The position numbers were made by a program, and so were the translations under genes. Shown in pieces: positions 46,035 to 58,436 of a DNA stretch of 64,000 nt. This DNA comes from Cunninghamia lanceolata (Eukaryota; Streptophyta; Pinopsida; Cupressales; Cupressaceae), in the NCBI GenBank assembly GCA_027924645.1, contig BSBN01000781.1, positions 2,790,001-2,854,000 on the forward strand, read 5' to 3'. A model generated the notes under the pieces. The model made no database searches. It saw nothing but the letters and a program-made list of their open reading frames with translations, and had not been told where the DNA came from. Within the stretch, counting starts at the first letter, position 1, and every line of letters starts with the position of its first letter.

Positions 46035-46295
46035 ACAGTCTTTCACAAAACATTACAAAATTGTCAGTTCTTACATACAATGTCCCAAATGCATTGCTAA
46101 CTAGATGATTGAAAAAAATTGTAGCAATAAATTGACATCAAATTCTAATTTTCTAGTTTACTAGTAATACAGTCTTCAAAAATACATTACAAAATTGTCA
46201 GCTTTTACTTACAATGTCCCAAATGCATTGCTGACTAGATGATTCAAAAAAATTCTAGCAATAACTTGACATCAAATCCTAATTTTTTAGTTTAC
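46035..46295. repeat. Tandem duplication, two units of about 130 bp
   Basis: Units start ACAGTCTT at 46035 and 46169 and both end CTAATTTT.TAGTTTAC. The stop region of the transposase-like frame lies in unit two. Confidence 0.85.
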
Positions 46296-48960
46296 CATAA
46301 AGCTAGGGAATGGCTCTGGCTCCTCTATAAGACTATTTGTTGAAGTATTTTTTGGAGGATTTGATTCAACATGAAGTGTGATAGGAATAAGATGACCAAA
46401 CATTGTTTCATCTAAAAGCCCAAAAAATTGGAATTGCTTTATAGGGGAATGAGGGGGATTGTGACTAATCACTTGAAAGTTATTAAGGGCAGTGTAAACA
46501 GGGCTTAATATGTGGTACATATCCCTCAAAATTTGATGATGTTTAGGTAGAGGGGTTAATGGAGTACTCGAACACCTTGAATTGCTTCCATCATGTGTTG
46601 AATTTGTATCGTTAGTCACTTGCTGGTTTGTAAGGGCATCATAAGAAGGGATTAATATGTTGTACATACCCCTTAGAATATGATGTTGTTCAAGTAGAGG
46701 GGTTGATGGAGTACTCAAATGCCCCAAATTTCTTGCAACATATTTTAAATTCCTATCCTTGACCATTTACCTCTATTCTTTCTTCAAGTCTCTCGCGCTT
46801 TGTTGTTGTAGATTTTCTTCTTCCCTCTTTTGTCTCTTTAATTTTCTTTCAAGTTTCTGCTCTTCCCTCTTTTTCTTTTCTTCAATTTGATATGCCTCTA
46901 CATATTGTTTTTTCCTTTCTTTTAGTTCCTCAAGTTCTATTTTCCTTGCTTCTTGTTGCTCATGTAGGATTATATAATCATTTGTGGTAAGGATTTGGGA
47001 CTACCTACCTAGCCTAAGTGCACTGCCATCCAGGGGATTGGGTTTCTTACAAGTTGTTTCAATTGGTAGCTTGAGACAATTCTTTAATGAGCCTTGATTG
47101 AATCTCACTTGTTGGCCTATTATTTCATTACCTTCAAAGTTCTTCAGTGAACCTTCATTGCATGTCACTTGTTGGTATGTTGTTTGATTAGCATCTAAAT
47201 CTATAACTTCCCAATATATGGTATCTGCATAGTAATGAATAACCTCTGTTGTTGGAAGTGGAGGATGGGAAGGCATAGATAATGACACTTCTTTATTTTC
47301 AAAATTAATTTGCATTCCAAGGTTGTTGGCACCTTCTTTAACCCAATTTGGTGGGTTAACTTGTGTTGGCAAGCTCATGGCATTCTCTTCTATATTTGAC
47401 TTTTGTGTTTGGCTGACATGAGTAGCTAAACTTGTGCTATCATTCACTTCATTTGTTAGTGTTGATTGTTCCCTTTCCATTTGTGCCAAATAATTTTGCA
47501 CATCAACCTTTTCATATCCAACCAACCTTAAAATGCTCGCAATACCTGCAACCTCATTTTCTTATTCAACAAAGAATACTTCACTTGGTTTCATGTCATT
47601 GGAAAGAGCATTTCTGTTTAGTGGCCAAATTCCAGTCCTTCGAAAACTTGATATGATAATTTTTGATGTAAAGGCAAGCTTGAAAAATTTGCTACTAAGT
47701 GCAGCCAATTTAGCCCTCCTTATTTCAATGTGGGGTTTTTTTGCCATCCACTTGGACCTTTCATTTTTTATGTATGGCTTGAATGGTGTAAAGACACTAA
47801 CATCTAAAGGCAAAAGCTTGTGGAGTTGGTATGTGTAGGCAAAGTAAGAAGATCAATGCCCAAAGATGTAGCTTCTTAAATTGTGTTATAAGCCACATGG
47901 CTTCCATGGCCATAAAAAATAAGCAATTGTATGTTTGTGGTTGAAGCTCCACCAAGGACTGATCTAGCAAAATGGGGCAGCCAAATCAAGAAGAGCTCTT
48001 TGGTCATCCAAGCATGTGGTTGGGATGCCATGCACGCCCCTGGTTCACAATTTGCTATATAGATTGTTAGCTAACTTTTTCCCTTGAAAAGATAAAACCC
48101 AAGTATGTTGTGCCCTACTGCATTAATACAACATAACATGGTTATCCACTCTCTACTTTTTGATAGAATATGTGGCACACTTCTGCTGCCCAACTTTGCA
48201 AGAACTCGCATCTTGTAATTTCTGCCTACTTGAATGCTTGTTTGATCACAGTTCCATATCTTTTTTGGGCCATACCGATTAGCAATATATAGTTTTTCTA
48301 AGTTTTCATAAAAATATGCCACAATTCTCAGATACAACATCACTGCTCTATCCCGGTCAAGACCCTCGATAGTCCTTATTGTCAAATTTGGATGACATCT
48401 GCAGAAACTAGCCTACCACATGTGATCTACCTGGCAAACCATTTGTGAAAGGATTTGGCCTTCCTTGAAACATTTGTGCGATGTGTGACTTAAATTGAAT
48501 AACCTCCATACCATGACCAAGTTGAGCCAAATCTTTGTACCATTCGACAACTTACAACTCTTCTTCCATTGATAAAACCATTAGTGGTCCCTTCCTTTTC
48601 GTGATTGTTAGTCTTGTCAACCAATTTTTCAAATTACTGCAAGGGATGCCTCACTTTTTTATAGTTTCTCTAATGGAGAAAATATTGTCCTCAACATCCT
48701 TGATTACACCATCCATATCTTCTTATTTCCATTTCCCTTTCTTCATCTTTGTCTCCATTCCATGTTGTTGAGAAGAACTAGTAGAAACATCCATAATAAC
48801 TGCACTATCATTAATTACATTATAATTAGTGTTATTTTCAGATGGGTTGATTGAAGTGTCACGATCATTTGAGTCAACTACATTCAATTTCACTCCCCTT
48901 GGTAACCTGGTCCTTGGCCTTCAATTTGTTCTTCTAGATTTTATCTTTCTTGCTACCATA
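46287..48960 (-). pseudogene. Pogo/Tigger-like DDE transposase gene, decayed
   Basis: From ATG 48960 the minus strand reads a CENP-B-type N-terminus with several stops (GIPCSNLKNWLTRL, GPLMVLSMEEEL, NPFTNGLPGRS). The DDE domain follows: TIEGLDRDRAV, KIWNCDQTSIQVGRN (about 48218-48262), GSRSVPHILSKSREW and LCCINAVGHNILGFYLFKGK. Next come IFYGHGSHV (about 47900) and LPLDVSVFTPFKPY with FRRTGIWPLNRNAL (47562-47820). The second catalytic Asp, in the usual (F/L)DGHGSHV, is Tyr here. There are at least two frameshifts, around 48386 and between 47830 and 47900. A 510-codon tail from 47813 stays in one phase with several stops and includes a Lys/Glu-rich coiled-coil stretch (46780-46960). Terminal inverted repeats were not found. 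Confidence 0.75.
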
Positions 48961-51900
48961 ATGCCTAAATAAAATGATGTCATTTAATAATTGTTAGCAA
49001 AAACATGTAATGAATGTTCACTATGAATGTTATACATCATGCTTCATGATCCTTCATGGCAATGACAAGTCATGTTTTCAAACATTAGATTTCCATAGTC
49101 CATAATAAATTCGATTTGAAGAAAAAAGTTAAACAAAGTTAAATCCAAAAGTATTCAAACCGAAATTATGTTATCATATGTCTCTTCATCATGGATCATG
49201 GATGGTGATCAATAACATTGATGGTACAAATTCATTACATATGCACAATGAGAAGGTTCAATTCAAAATAACTACAATGAAAAGATTTAATTGAAAAAGC
49301 TTCTTTCTGAAAAGAATGTGGAACTAAAACTTTCTGAAATTCAACTAGGTATTCAAGGGTGGCTTCTGGTGGTATCAAAATGGTGGTTTCCTTGCTTTTG
49401 AAGTTATCTCAACTATTGGAATGCATTCAACTATTAAATCCTTTTCCATAAATATTCATGTTAATAATTACAAAAGAAAACACCAACATAAAAACTCCAA
49501 TCCCAAAGATTATCCATATTTTCAAAATTTTATTTTTGGTTGAGAGTTTATATATGGTTAGTTGGTATTATCATATGTATTTCAGTATCTTAAATATTTT
49601 AGTATTATCATAAGTATTTCAGTATCTTAAATATCACTAATTGCAGAGAAGAGACAATGTGGTCATCCTATTTAAGATAGCTAACAATGGAAGAAAAACT
49701 AAGTTGATATTTACCTAAGCATGGTATTGTTTATTGTATTGGTTACTTATTATGTTTTTAATTAGCCACTATTTGAGATGAACTAGTTGAAACATTATCC
49801 ACCTACTATATCATTTTTGGAATCAAAATATGAGCAATAAATTATGAATCTTATTGAAAATACCTAAATATGCCAATGTAGAAACTTGGAAACCAAGAAA
49901 GGATTTGGAAGATTGTGTATATCTATTTGGGTTATGATTTTAGTGAAATATCCAACTTCCTAGTAAATGCCTCTTCTAGAAACCCAGAGAGATTAACAGT
50001 GAGTAGTAATGTAGTCAACTATTCCTGTTACTATAACCAAAGTTGGGCTTTGCCCTTGGATTGAAAAAGAAATCTGTTAGATTTTTTTTGTTATTCTTTT
50101 AAAGAAGTTCACACTTAAATACATAATACAAATAGGACAACTTTAAGGACTTTGTCTCTATGGATAACGTAGGAGAATCTCTAAACTTTGAATGGAAGAG
50201 ATAAGTGGAGGAGGAAAGTTGATAGTATGCTACTTTGTTTACTCACATTTTATGAATTCAAAAATTTGTGGGAAAGATCGTGACTTCAAAGTGCATGTAT
50301 GTACTAAACAATATATCATCATGTTCTCTATATTTTTGAAACTTTTGACTAATAAGTTTGTAGGTTTCTTGGTAAGTTGGTGCAATATAAAAGAAAGTGG
50401 GAAGCCCTCTAAATCAACTACGAAAAAATAGAGTTTGCTCTAATTTAAAACTGTTTACAGGGTAAACAAAAGAAAATCCACAGTGGTTTTCTCCCCATAC
50501 AGAGAAGAGATAGTGGTAATCTGCATCAACTCCCATAGTTTTGAAATTGATAAATAGAGAAAAAATATTACCCTTATAGAGATTTGAATAGCTAGTTTGT
50601 TAGTATTTTTGTAGCCACTATGTGAATCTTTCACCTAACATGTTATAAGTACTTAGTCGTTGTTAAAATGCAATTATGGATTAATTGATGCTATAGCTTT
50701 TGCTTAGCTACTCAAAGTACCATGCAGTTTTTTCTATTATTGACTTTCAACACTTAGAAAATAAGTTTGTTTTAAAAATGAGAAAATTGTTTGTATTTTA
50801 CAAATCATCTCCAGTCGAACACTGCATATATTGAAATTATACAAAAATAGTAGCTGGTTCTACAAATCATCTCTTAGACATGCCTAGTACTGTCATATCA
50901 TCATTTTTTGTATCACAAATTAGTTTTTTGGATAAAAGAAGAGCATCAACTTAGAATTAAAGATGTGTTAGGACTATATTTCCTACACAACAACTATATT
51001 TTCATCACCTCCAGATGTTACAAAAGTTTTTTGAATTAGAAAGCCAAGTCCCATCGCCATATCTTTTAGTACTAGCAACTAATGGATAGTGATTTAAGGT
51101 TTGCAAAACATGAAACCACTTGCAATCATATCATAAAGAAATCATAAATATTCTTGTTTGCTAAGTATAAGAAAATTCTTGACCTAACATATCAATATAA
51201 GACCATATTATAGAAATAAATATAAAAACCTGACTTGAGAAGAAGACAAAATGTGCCACCTAAGCTTTGTAGCAGAACCGTGTGATATTGTTTGTAGGTC
51301 TAATATTCTGATATTCGTTCCAGGTCTGGTATTCTTTGTGACTTGTTAGAATGAAAATGATGATATAAATCATTGGTTAATTTTATAGATTTTTTCCCTC
51401 CAATTTTTTGAAATTGAGCATTCCACAGATAGAGAGCCAATTTTCAAATCTAGTCTATTAATTGTGTGATTTGATTTTCATTTGAAATTGACATGGATAG
51501 GTGGCGAATTTTGAAATTTGGTGTTATTAATTTTGTGATTTGATTTCCAAATGGTGAGCCTTACATATGTTCAATTATTTTACAAGTACTCAGAATCTGG
51601 TGGTTGATGTCTCCAAACTGGGCATTTAATGCACAATATTTGGGAGAGATGGACTAATTTATTAGAAATAATAATTTGTAATTATGTCAAGTTGGGAACA
51701 TGTCATTGTTCATTACAATACCAGTTTAATTGGTTGAGGACCCAGTAGTAGTACACTTAATATTTTATATATAATAAGAAGCATGTATTGATGTTGACAA
51801 GAATGTGTATATAGGTGGACAAAGTAATTGGAAGATTATACAAATTTAAACATAATATTTTAATATAGTTTTGTTATATTTTTAGATGTGAACTTTATTT

Positions 51901-52233
51901 GGAATAAATTATTTTGTCTTTTGTTCCACGTAGAGCTAAAAGTTAAAAAGGGATGCTTGTTCATGTTGTACTGTTGAATGGTTAGTTGGAAAAGTTTTGG
52001 TCTATCAATGATATAAGTTAGGCAGGTTTTAAAAGCAGTAGTTATTAACCCAAAAAGTTACTAAATTATTGATATTTTATATTCAAGCAATAATGAAAAT
52101 ATGTTCTATTAATGGATCAAACTATGACTTGATTACCCTTTCAACCATTGGAACTATCTCAGGTATTGAGTCTTTTCCCCTATTTATCGAGAAGTATTAT
52201 TTTTTTCATGGGCTATCGAGAAGTATTGTTATT
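48961..52233. other. AT-rich sequence, nothing recognised
   Basis: About 3.3 kb without a gene or element end. A 37-bp phrase TATTATCATA.GTATTTCAG ... TTAAATAT is repeated at 49566 and 49603. Confidence 0.5.
52229..52233. repeat. Target-site duplication, left copy (LARD3)
   Basis: TTATT, identical to 55263-55267. Confidence 0.7.
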
Positions 52234-52887
52234 TGTGTATGAGAAAAACATTTGAAAATCAAATAAGGAACAAATGCATCAATGAACCCACTCCATTTTC
52301 AATATCACATCAAGAGAAAGTACTAACGAAAGGAAATGAAACAATATTACCAAAGTAGTCCTTGTTTCCCTTGATATTTGATAATGATCTTCAAATTGAT
52401 AATGTTGATTACTCACACTAGAAGCATAACAATACTTGATTACTCATGTGATAGACAAACATTATAGGTAGATCTTGCTAGGAGAAATTAGATAAGTACG
52501 CTAGATAGGATCTTGATTCTCAATTCATCTAGGAGAAAATGACTTGATTGATAGTGATATTTAAATGATCTTGGATGTGGGAAGGATGGGACCTATTATT
52601 ATGAGGTTGGCTAAGACTAATAGGTAAAAGTGTATAAGGATTAAGATAGGTGAAAAATAATTAATTAAATAATAAAATTATTTAATTACTTATAGGACAA
52701 AGTAGGAGAAATAAATAAATAAATTAAATATAATTTATTTAATTAATTTAGGAAATGGTTTAAGATTAATTAAATAAACAAAGATAATTTATCTAATTAA
52801 TTGGATAATTAAAGGGGCCTAGGATGAAAATGTCGCAATATAGTGTCTAGGTGATGTTGTAAGGACAAGGTCAAATTTAGGTCTATG
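52234..52887 (-). repeat. LARD3 3' LTR
   Basis: Begins TGTGTATGAG. The end reads GGTCTATG where the other copy has GGTGTCTACA, so the CA terminus is mutated. It is AT-rich at 52655-52810. Confidence 0.7.
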
Positions 52888-52903
52888 TTTTGCTCCTCTT
52901 TGA
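52888..52903 (-). other. LARD3 polypurine tract
   Basis: Minus-strand TCAAAGAGGAGCAAAA, one base different from the LARD1 tract. Confidence 0.7.
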
Positions 52904-53805
52904 GATGATGTTACGACCAAAAGGAAGTAGCATCATTTCAAAGAAGAAAAGGTATGGATGACTGGAAAGGGATGACAGGATGGGATACCCCCTCGAGGGG
53001 ATAGGTGGGTATGAAGGACACAGGTAGACTCTTGAAATGGATAGGACAAAAAAAGATGGAGAAAGGTAAGTTATGCTACATTAGGTGAGTAATCATGATT
53101 TTTGCTATATCACTAGACATTATGTGCCAAGGTATAAAGACCAGGGTGACAATGTGTCTCATGCATAAAAAGATGCCCCAATAAGGTCACAAGAAACCTT
53201 ATGTCATATAGCACCATGATATGAAAGACCATGATACCACTATGGCAGGTAGGTAACCAAGACTAATACAGATATAAAAATGATAAAGATGCAAGATAAA
53301 AAGATAAAATAGTAAAGACAAAGGTCACAAGCAAACATATGCCCCTATGTGGCACCATGATATGGAAGACCATGATGTCATTGTGAAAATATGTTGCAAG
53401 GACTAGATAAAAATGCAAGATAAAATGATAAACACACACGAGAAAGTAAGCAAGCATGCACAAAATCACACAAAGTCAAACAAGGTGTTGCCCCTGCCAA
53501 GTGGAAAATTGATGATTCATTGATTTATGATTGATTGTTTGGATGGTGTTGTCATTGTGGTGAATGATATATCTTTAGAACAACACAAGGATAGGGAATG
53601 ATATATCCCAAAGATGATGATTGATGATGATTAATTGATTAAATTGGGTTAATAAAAAGGTTGGAAGTAAAACCAAGGATGCATTTGAATGACTTGGCTA
53701 GATTGCTTGACTAGATTGGTATGGATTAAGGATGGATTGCATTTGATTTATTGCTTGGATTATTTGTATGTTTTGATTTGTTGGATTTTTTAGATTTTTG
53801 ACATG

Positions 53806-54590
53806 TTATGGGACAATTGTATGGGATTGGATGGGTGAAGGAGTAGCGATACTGGAGTGAGAGGTATGGTGGGAAATGCACTTGTGGTGACTGTGAGATA
53901 AGTGGGGGGGAAGAATTTGATCATGAAAGGTGGTGGAAGTGTCATGGAAGGAAGATGATGAGGGACCAACAAGCTCACTTTCATGGAGCTGTTTTTTATT
54001 TTCTTTTATGCTCACATTGATTTGCTTTTCGTCAAGGAAATGCTCGTGTGATGCTAGGGGCAAGATGGATTTTTATTTGGATTTTGATGTGCCTGGTATA
54101 GTTATAGAATGATTTTTCTCTTTTAAGTCCAATGCTTTTCTATTTTTTTGCTTTTTTGCTTTTGTACTTGTAGGACTTGGATTTTATTGGTCCCGTGTAA
54201 TGGAATCGGGATATGGCAATGAGGTTTTAATAGTGAAAATGGAATTGTCATGGAAATACAGTATGATATGATCCAAGTTATTTGTTTGATTGTCTATGTG
54301 TTCATGGAATCCAAGTATCTCATCATGGGATGTTATTGGATAACAGATAGGGCTAGTTGAGATGTCTTGATCATGTATAGGATCTTGATTATAGATAATA
54401 TCTTGATCATAGAGGGGATTATCATGGATAATGTGATATTGAGCTTGGATATGATGAATTTGGATTTCTTGCTCCTAGATAGGATCTTGATCATAGATAA
54501 TATCTTGATCATAGAGAGGATTATCATAGATCATGTGATATTGAGTTTGGGTAGAATGAATTGGGATGTTTTGATCTTGACGTAGCTCTT
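53806..54590 (-). pseudogene. LARD3 gag-like protein remnant with internal repeats
   Basis: The minus strand from 54590 reads QTEELRQDQNIPIHSTQTQY, then a Tyr/Asp/Gln-rich block (YDNPLYDQDIIYDQDP) present twice. After lost phases it reaches a Ser/His-rich end at 53806 (FHDTSTTFHDQILPPHLSHS). The repeated acidic block resembles HDQDDITYEEAIHEH in the LARD1 protein. No zinc knuckle or enzyme domain is seen. Confidence 0.4.
54381..54584. repeat. Two coding repeat units of 102 bp
   Basis: GATCTTGAT.ATAGATAATA ... TGATATTGAG recurs at an offset of exactly 102 (34 codons), so the phase is kept. Confidence 0.85.
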
Positions 54591-54596
54591 CAGTTT

Positions 54597-55262
54597 GGAT
54601 AGGAGTAAATGAAAATCAATCACAATGAAAGCTCCTATTGTACAATCTTCATCACCTCAAAATGAGCAAAGGACTATCAAAATCAAGGAAAACAATGAAA
54701 CAATGTTACCACAATAGCCTTGATGCACCATGACGAATGATGGATGTGCTCCAATGATGCTTGATAATGATATTTGATGTATAAATATTGATTACTCACA
54801 CTAGTAACATAAGAATACTTGATTACTCATGTGATAGCTAGACGTTCTAGGTAGATCTTGCTAGGAGAAATTTAGATAAATTCTCAATTCAACTAGGAGA
54901 AAATGACTTGATTGATAGTGATATTTATATGATCTTGAATGTGGGAAGGATAAGACCTATTATTATGAGGTCGGGTAAGACTAATAGGTAAAAGTGTATA
55001 AGGATTAGGATAGGTGAAAATTAATTAAATAAATAATAATTAATTATAGGATAAAGTGGGAGAAATAAATTAATTAAATAAATAAAATTTATTTAATTAA
55101 TGTGGCTAAAGGATGGACTAAATTAGAAATGGACTAAGATTAATTAAATAAATACAAATAATTTATTTAATTAATTGGATAATGAAAGGGCCTAGGATGG
55201 AAGTGTCGCAAGATGGTGCTTTGGTGATGTCATAAGGACAAGGTCAAATTTAGGTGTCTACA
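54597..55262 (-). repeat. LARD3 5' LTR
   Basis: About 666 bp and collinear with 52234-52887. The left limit is approximate because the first 50 bases have diverged. It ends GGTGTCTACA. Confidence 0.7.
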
Positions 55263-55267
55263 TTATT
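55263..55267. repeat. Target-site duplication, right copy (LARD3)
   Basis: TTATT. The sequence continues as TTA repeats, so this match is less informative than usual. Confidence 0.65.
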
Positions 55268-55419
55268 ATTATTTACTTTAACATTTTATTCATGTTAATA
55301 ATTATTAAGTATTATATATAAATATCAATATTAAATTATTAGTTTTAAAAATTGATACATATATAATTACATTGTATTTATATTATATTATTTTCATATT
55401 ATATTATAATTAGTATAAT

Positions 55420-55845
55420 AATATTATATAAATATAATTATACTAGCATACCTATCATAAAAAAATCTATCTAAAATACATCTAGAGATATATCTTTATG
55501 GAGGAACCTATTTTTAAATTACTATGTTGTATATAAGTTCAATAGGAACTCCAACTAATGATTTTCAAGATTGGTTAGACAGATGAATTCCCTGGACTGT
55601 GAAAAACCTATAGAAAAACTCTCAAGTAAATAAAATTAACTCATGATTTATTATGATTAGTAAAATAATATTATATAAATATAATTATATTAGCATACCT
55701 ATCTTTAGAAAAATTTATATAAGATATCTTTCTCGAGGCACCTATTTTTAAATTACTGTGTTGGATATAAGTTCAATAGGCACCCGGGGAAGGATATCTA
55801 TGAACATATTAGATAGATTTTTCTAAAGATAGGTATGCTAGTATA
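55420..55845. repeat. AT-rich direct and inverted repeats, possible MITE remnants
   Basis: A block ATATTATATAAATATAATTA then TAGCATACCTATC occurs at about 55420-55545 and 55665-55780. Arms 55691-55717 and 55814-55840 are inverted copies with 26 of 27 positions pairing. Confidence 0.75.
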
Positions 55846-57065
55846 TGTACATATATAATAAATTGGTGTACATGTAAAAATTAACAAAAGCAAATACATG
55901 TATGTTCAAGATATCAAAATTAAGAAATAAACAAGGAAGAAGCTCACTATATATTTTCTTCAAACAAACAACAGAGGTACAAATTTTCATAAAGAGTTCT
56001 ACAAGAACCAATGATTAGACAAAGATAAGAAATTGATCTTCTTTTTGCTGATTCCTTTCAGCTCTATTATGTGGTTATGTGCTGAAGACTTTATTGCTTA
56101 TTCATTGTACCGAATTTTCCTGTAACCTGATACACAGAGTTCTAGTTTGTCTATTCATTGATGTTGGTTGTTTTGTATCCTTATCTATTACTCCAAGATA
56201 CTGTAATTGTATTTTTTGTCTTGGAGTCCTTGATTCCTATTGTCTAATTTGTGTTTGTTTCTGGATTGAGTATCATGTTTCGAACAGTCCTTTGACTACA
56301 TTTATTCTTATGATTGGACTAGGGATTGTTGTTGTTAATCAAAATGAAGAGGAGATTATGGCAGCTGTGATTATACCTCTCCAGGTAGCTATTTCACTGT
56401 CCACAATATAAGTTAACAATTGTCCTCTATAAAACCAATTAATAGAATAAATTAGTACATTTTAACTTTTCTTTTGTAAGTAGGAAGTCTTGATGCTTCA
56501 CCCCTATGAGCATCATCCAGATGCAATGAGTGTTAAATGGACTATTTTTTCACATAAGATATGGGTTCATGTGAACCACTACTCATGAAATATGGGTCAT
56601 GTGTTTGACTCAAAAACTACACAATTGAACCCTAAAATAAAATATCATAATTCTATTTTGTTTTTTTTCAGTTTTGAACCACTATTGAAATTAGTAGGTA
56701 GTGTGACTGATGCTTTTGAAGGATGATTAATTGGATTTGTATAGTAGATGATTTGATTTCATCCTAATGGATTACTTGATCTGATCCAAAACAATGATGT
56801 AAACAAAACTTAACAAGGTTTTAAAAAAAAATTCTATCATATTATTTTATGGTTTTTCTTGTAGGTGAATATTTTTGTACTACTAATTTATAAATCTTAC
56901 CACAAATGGGGTTAGAGTTCTTCCCTTGTCTATCCCAGTTTATATAAACTCTTTTGCAATAGGGGAGAGGACCCAATTGCTGAGCATGTTCCAATCATTG
57001 TGATAGTATTTGTAGATTTAAGGCCCAATATTTTTAAAAGTTGAGCATTAGTAGTTGTGACTTTA
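55846..57065. other. Flank of the chromovirus, weak exon-like frame and MITE-like end
   Basis: The open frame 56061-56383 has splice-like borders (TTTCAG and CAG|GTAGCT) and a Cys/Leu-rich hydrophobic translation, with no family recognised. At 56957, GGGGAGAGGACCCAATTGC resembles the 25011 MITE end. Its partner may lie beyond the chromovirus insertion. Confidence 0.25.
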
Positions 57066-57738
57066 TGTAATATCCCTTGCTATTTCAGACCTTATTTTGC
57101 TGATTTGAACCTCAAGGAATATTGTCAAACACTTCTGATGTAAACCCAATGCTTGCTAGTCTGTGTTTTCAGTCTGATATTTTTGCTTGATAATGATAGC
57201 TGAGTACTCTAAATGCTCATAAATCCAAACTACAATGTCTAAGCATTAATCTAAATGCATATATGATTTCTTTTTTGGTATTTTCGATGCATATACATGA
57301 AAAATTAGACATGTAATGCATACCTACAGCCAATTGACATTTTGTCAAACACTTGGCATGCATACTATTATGCTAATCATGAAGGATATTAATATGCACA
57401 TTACATCAAATAGATGGCCTACAACTTATCACTCCTTTATTGAGATACAATGCTGATATGAATGGCCAAGACTCTTGGCTTTACAATTTTATGCAACTCC
57501 TAAAATCTAAGAACAAATGACAACTATGAAGTAATGCTGATATAAATATGCTAACTCATGAAAGAACCTGGAAATGTAAGCTGCTGTGAATCGATGACGA
57601 AGATGAAGGAATGGCAACCTCAAAACAGCTCATAAACATCCCTCTCAAGCCCCAATTGTGTCTCTCAAGTGTAGCACCCAGCCTTCTCATCAATCAAGAA
57701 AAGGAGTCTTGTCCAAACCCAAATTGAAACCTTCTCCT

Positions 57739-57935
57739 AGCTGTCCTCTACTGTAGCGTTACTGTTCATGGCACTATAGCAATCACTGTAGCGTACTGTA
57801 GCAAAACACTGTAGCGTGACACTGTAGCGCTACTGTAGCAAACACTGTAGTGATCACTATAGCAAAAACACTGTAGCGTACTGTAGCAAAAACACTGTAG
57901 TGTACTATAGCAAAACACTATAGCAAACACTGTAG
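57739..57935. repeat. CTGTAGC minisatellite in the chromovirus LTR
   Basis: ACTGTAGCGT and ACTGTAGCAAAACA alternate about 14 times, with C-to-T variants (ACTATAGC, ACTGTAGTG). The 5' LTR leaves the window just before this point. Confidence 0.9.
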
Positions 57936-58193
57936 CAGCCAATAGAAAAACTTCTGATATGCAAATTGATACCTCCAAACCCTTAGTTAATACTGCAGAT
58001 TTAAGCACAAATGAAAGGACTGAAGTATCCCTTCCAATTTGCAACCCTTCGAAGGATATTTCACCACCTCAGTTATGCTAATCTATGGGAGTTTTCGTTC
58101 CCAAAGACCAAATATGCAGAAACCCTTGGCTCCACAAAACTCATCAAATGCAAATGACAATAATCGGATGCCTGGAAGCTTGCCTTGCCCCTT

Positions 58194-58202
58194 CTTTTAT
58201 AG
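58194..58202 (-). promoter_or_regulatory. TATA box, chromovirus LTR
   Basis: CTATAAAAG on the minus strand, about 250 bases into the LTR. Confidence 0.6.
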
Positions 58203-58436
58203 ATTTTTTTATCCCACTTCAAGAGGCTTCTAGAAAAATCTTATTATTTCATTTTAGTGACTTTAATGATATAATATTAATTTTAAGTCACTATATTAAA
58301 TTAATTAAATATAAGATTACCTTTTGATTAAAAATTAAGTAATAACCTTATAAAATAATTAATTTAATAATATCTCCCTTATTTCGTCAATTAGCCTTCG
58401 TGAGATAAAGGCTAAATTATTCATCATGAAAGTTGC

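Larger units (their letters stand above)
52234..55262 (-). mobile_element. LARD3: compact pol-less LTR element, 3.0 kb, LARD1 family
   Basis: Two direct repeats share phrases such as GATTACTCACACTAG.A.CATAA, GTAGATCTTGCTAGGAGAAAT and GGACAAGGTCAAATTTAGG, with TTATT on both sides. The purine tract (52888-52903) and the first 150 bases beyond it match LARD1 closely (TTTGAGATGATGTT, CCCCCTCGAG.GGATAGG.GGG). The interior is only 1.7 kb, against 8.9 kb in LARD1, and the right LTR runs straight into coding-like sequence. Leader and PBS are therefore missing, and it looks like an internally deleted copy of a LARD1 relative. Confidence 0.75.

Noticed and set aside
54333..54585. Repeated Ile/Ser/Met/Lys frames on both strands
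   Set aside because: Shadows of the 102-bp repeat. Another phase yields the acidic YDQD repeats shared with LARD1.
56079..56411. 110-codon hydrophobic frame as a gene
   Set aside because: No ATG start and no recognisable family. Kept only as a weak exon-like note.
57739..57935. CRISPR-like array
   Set aside because: The CTGTAGC repeats are too short and lack unique spacers, and they lie inside a plant LTR.
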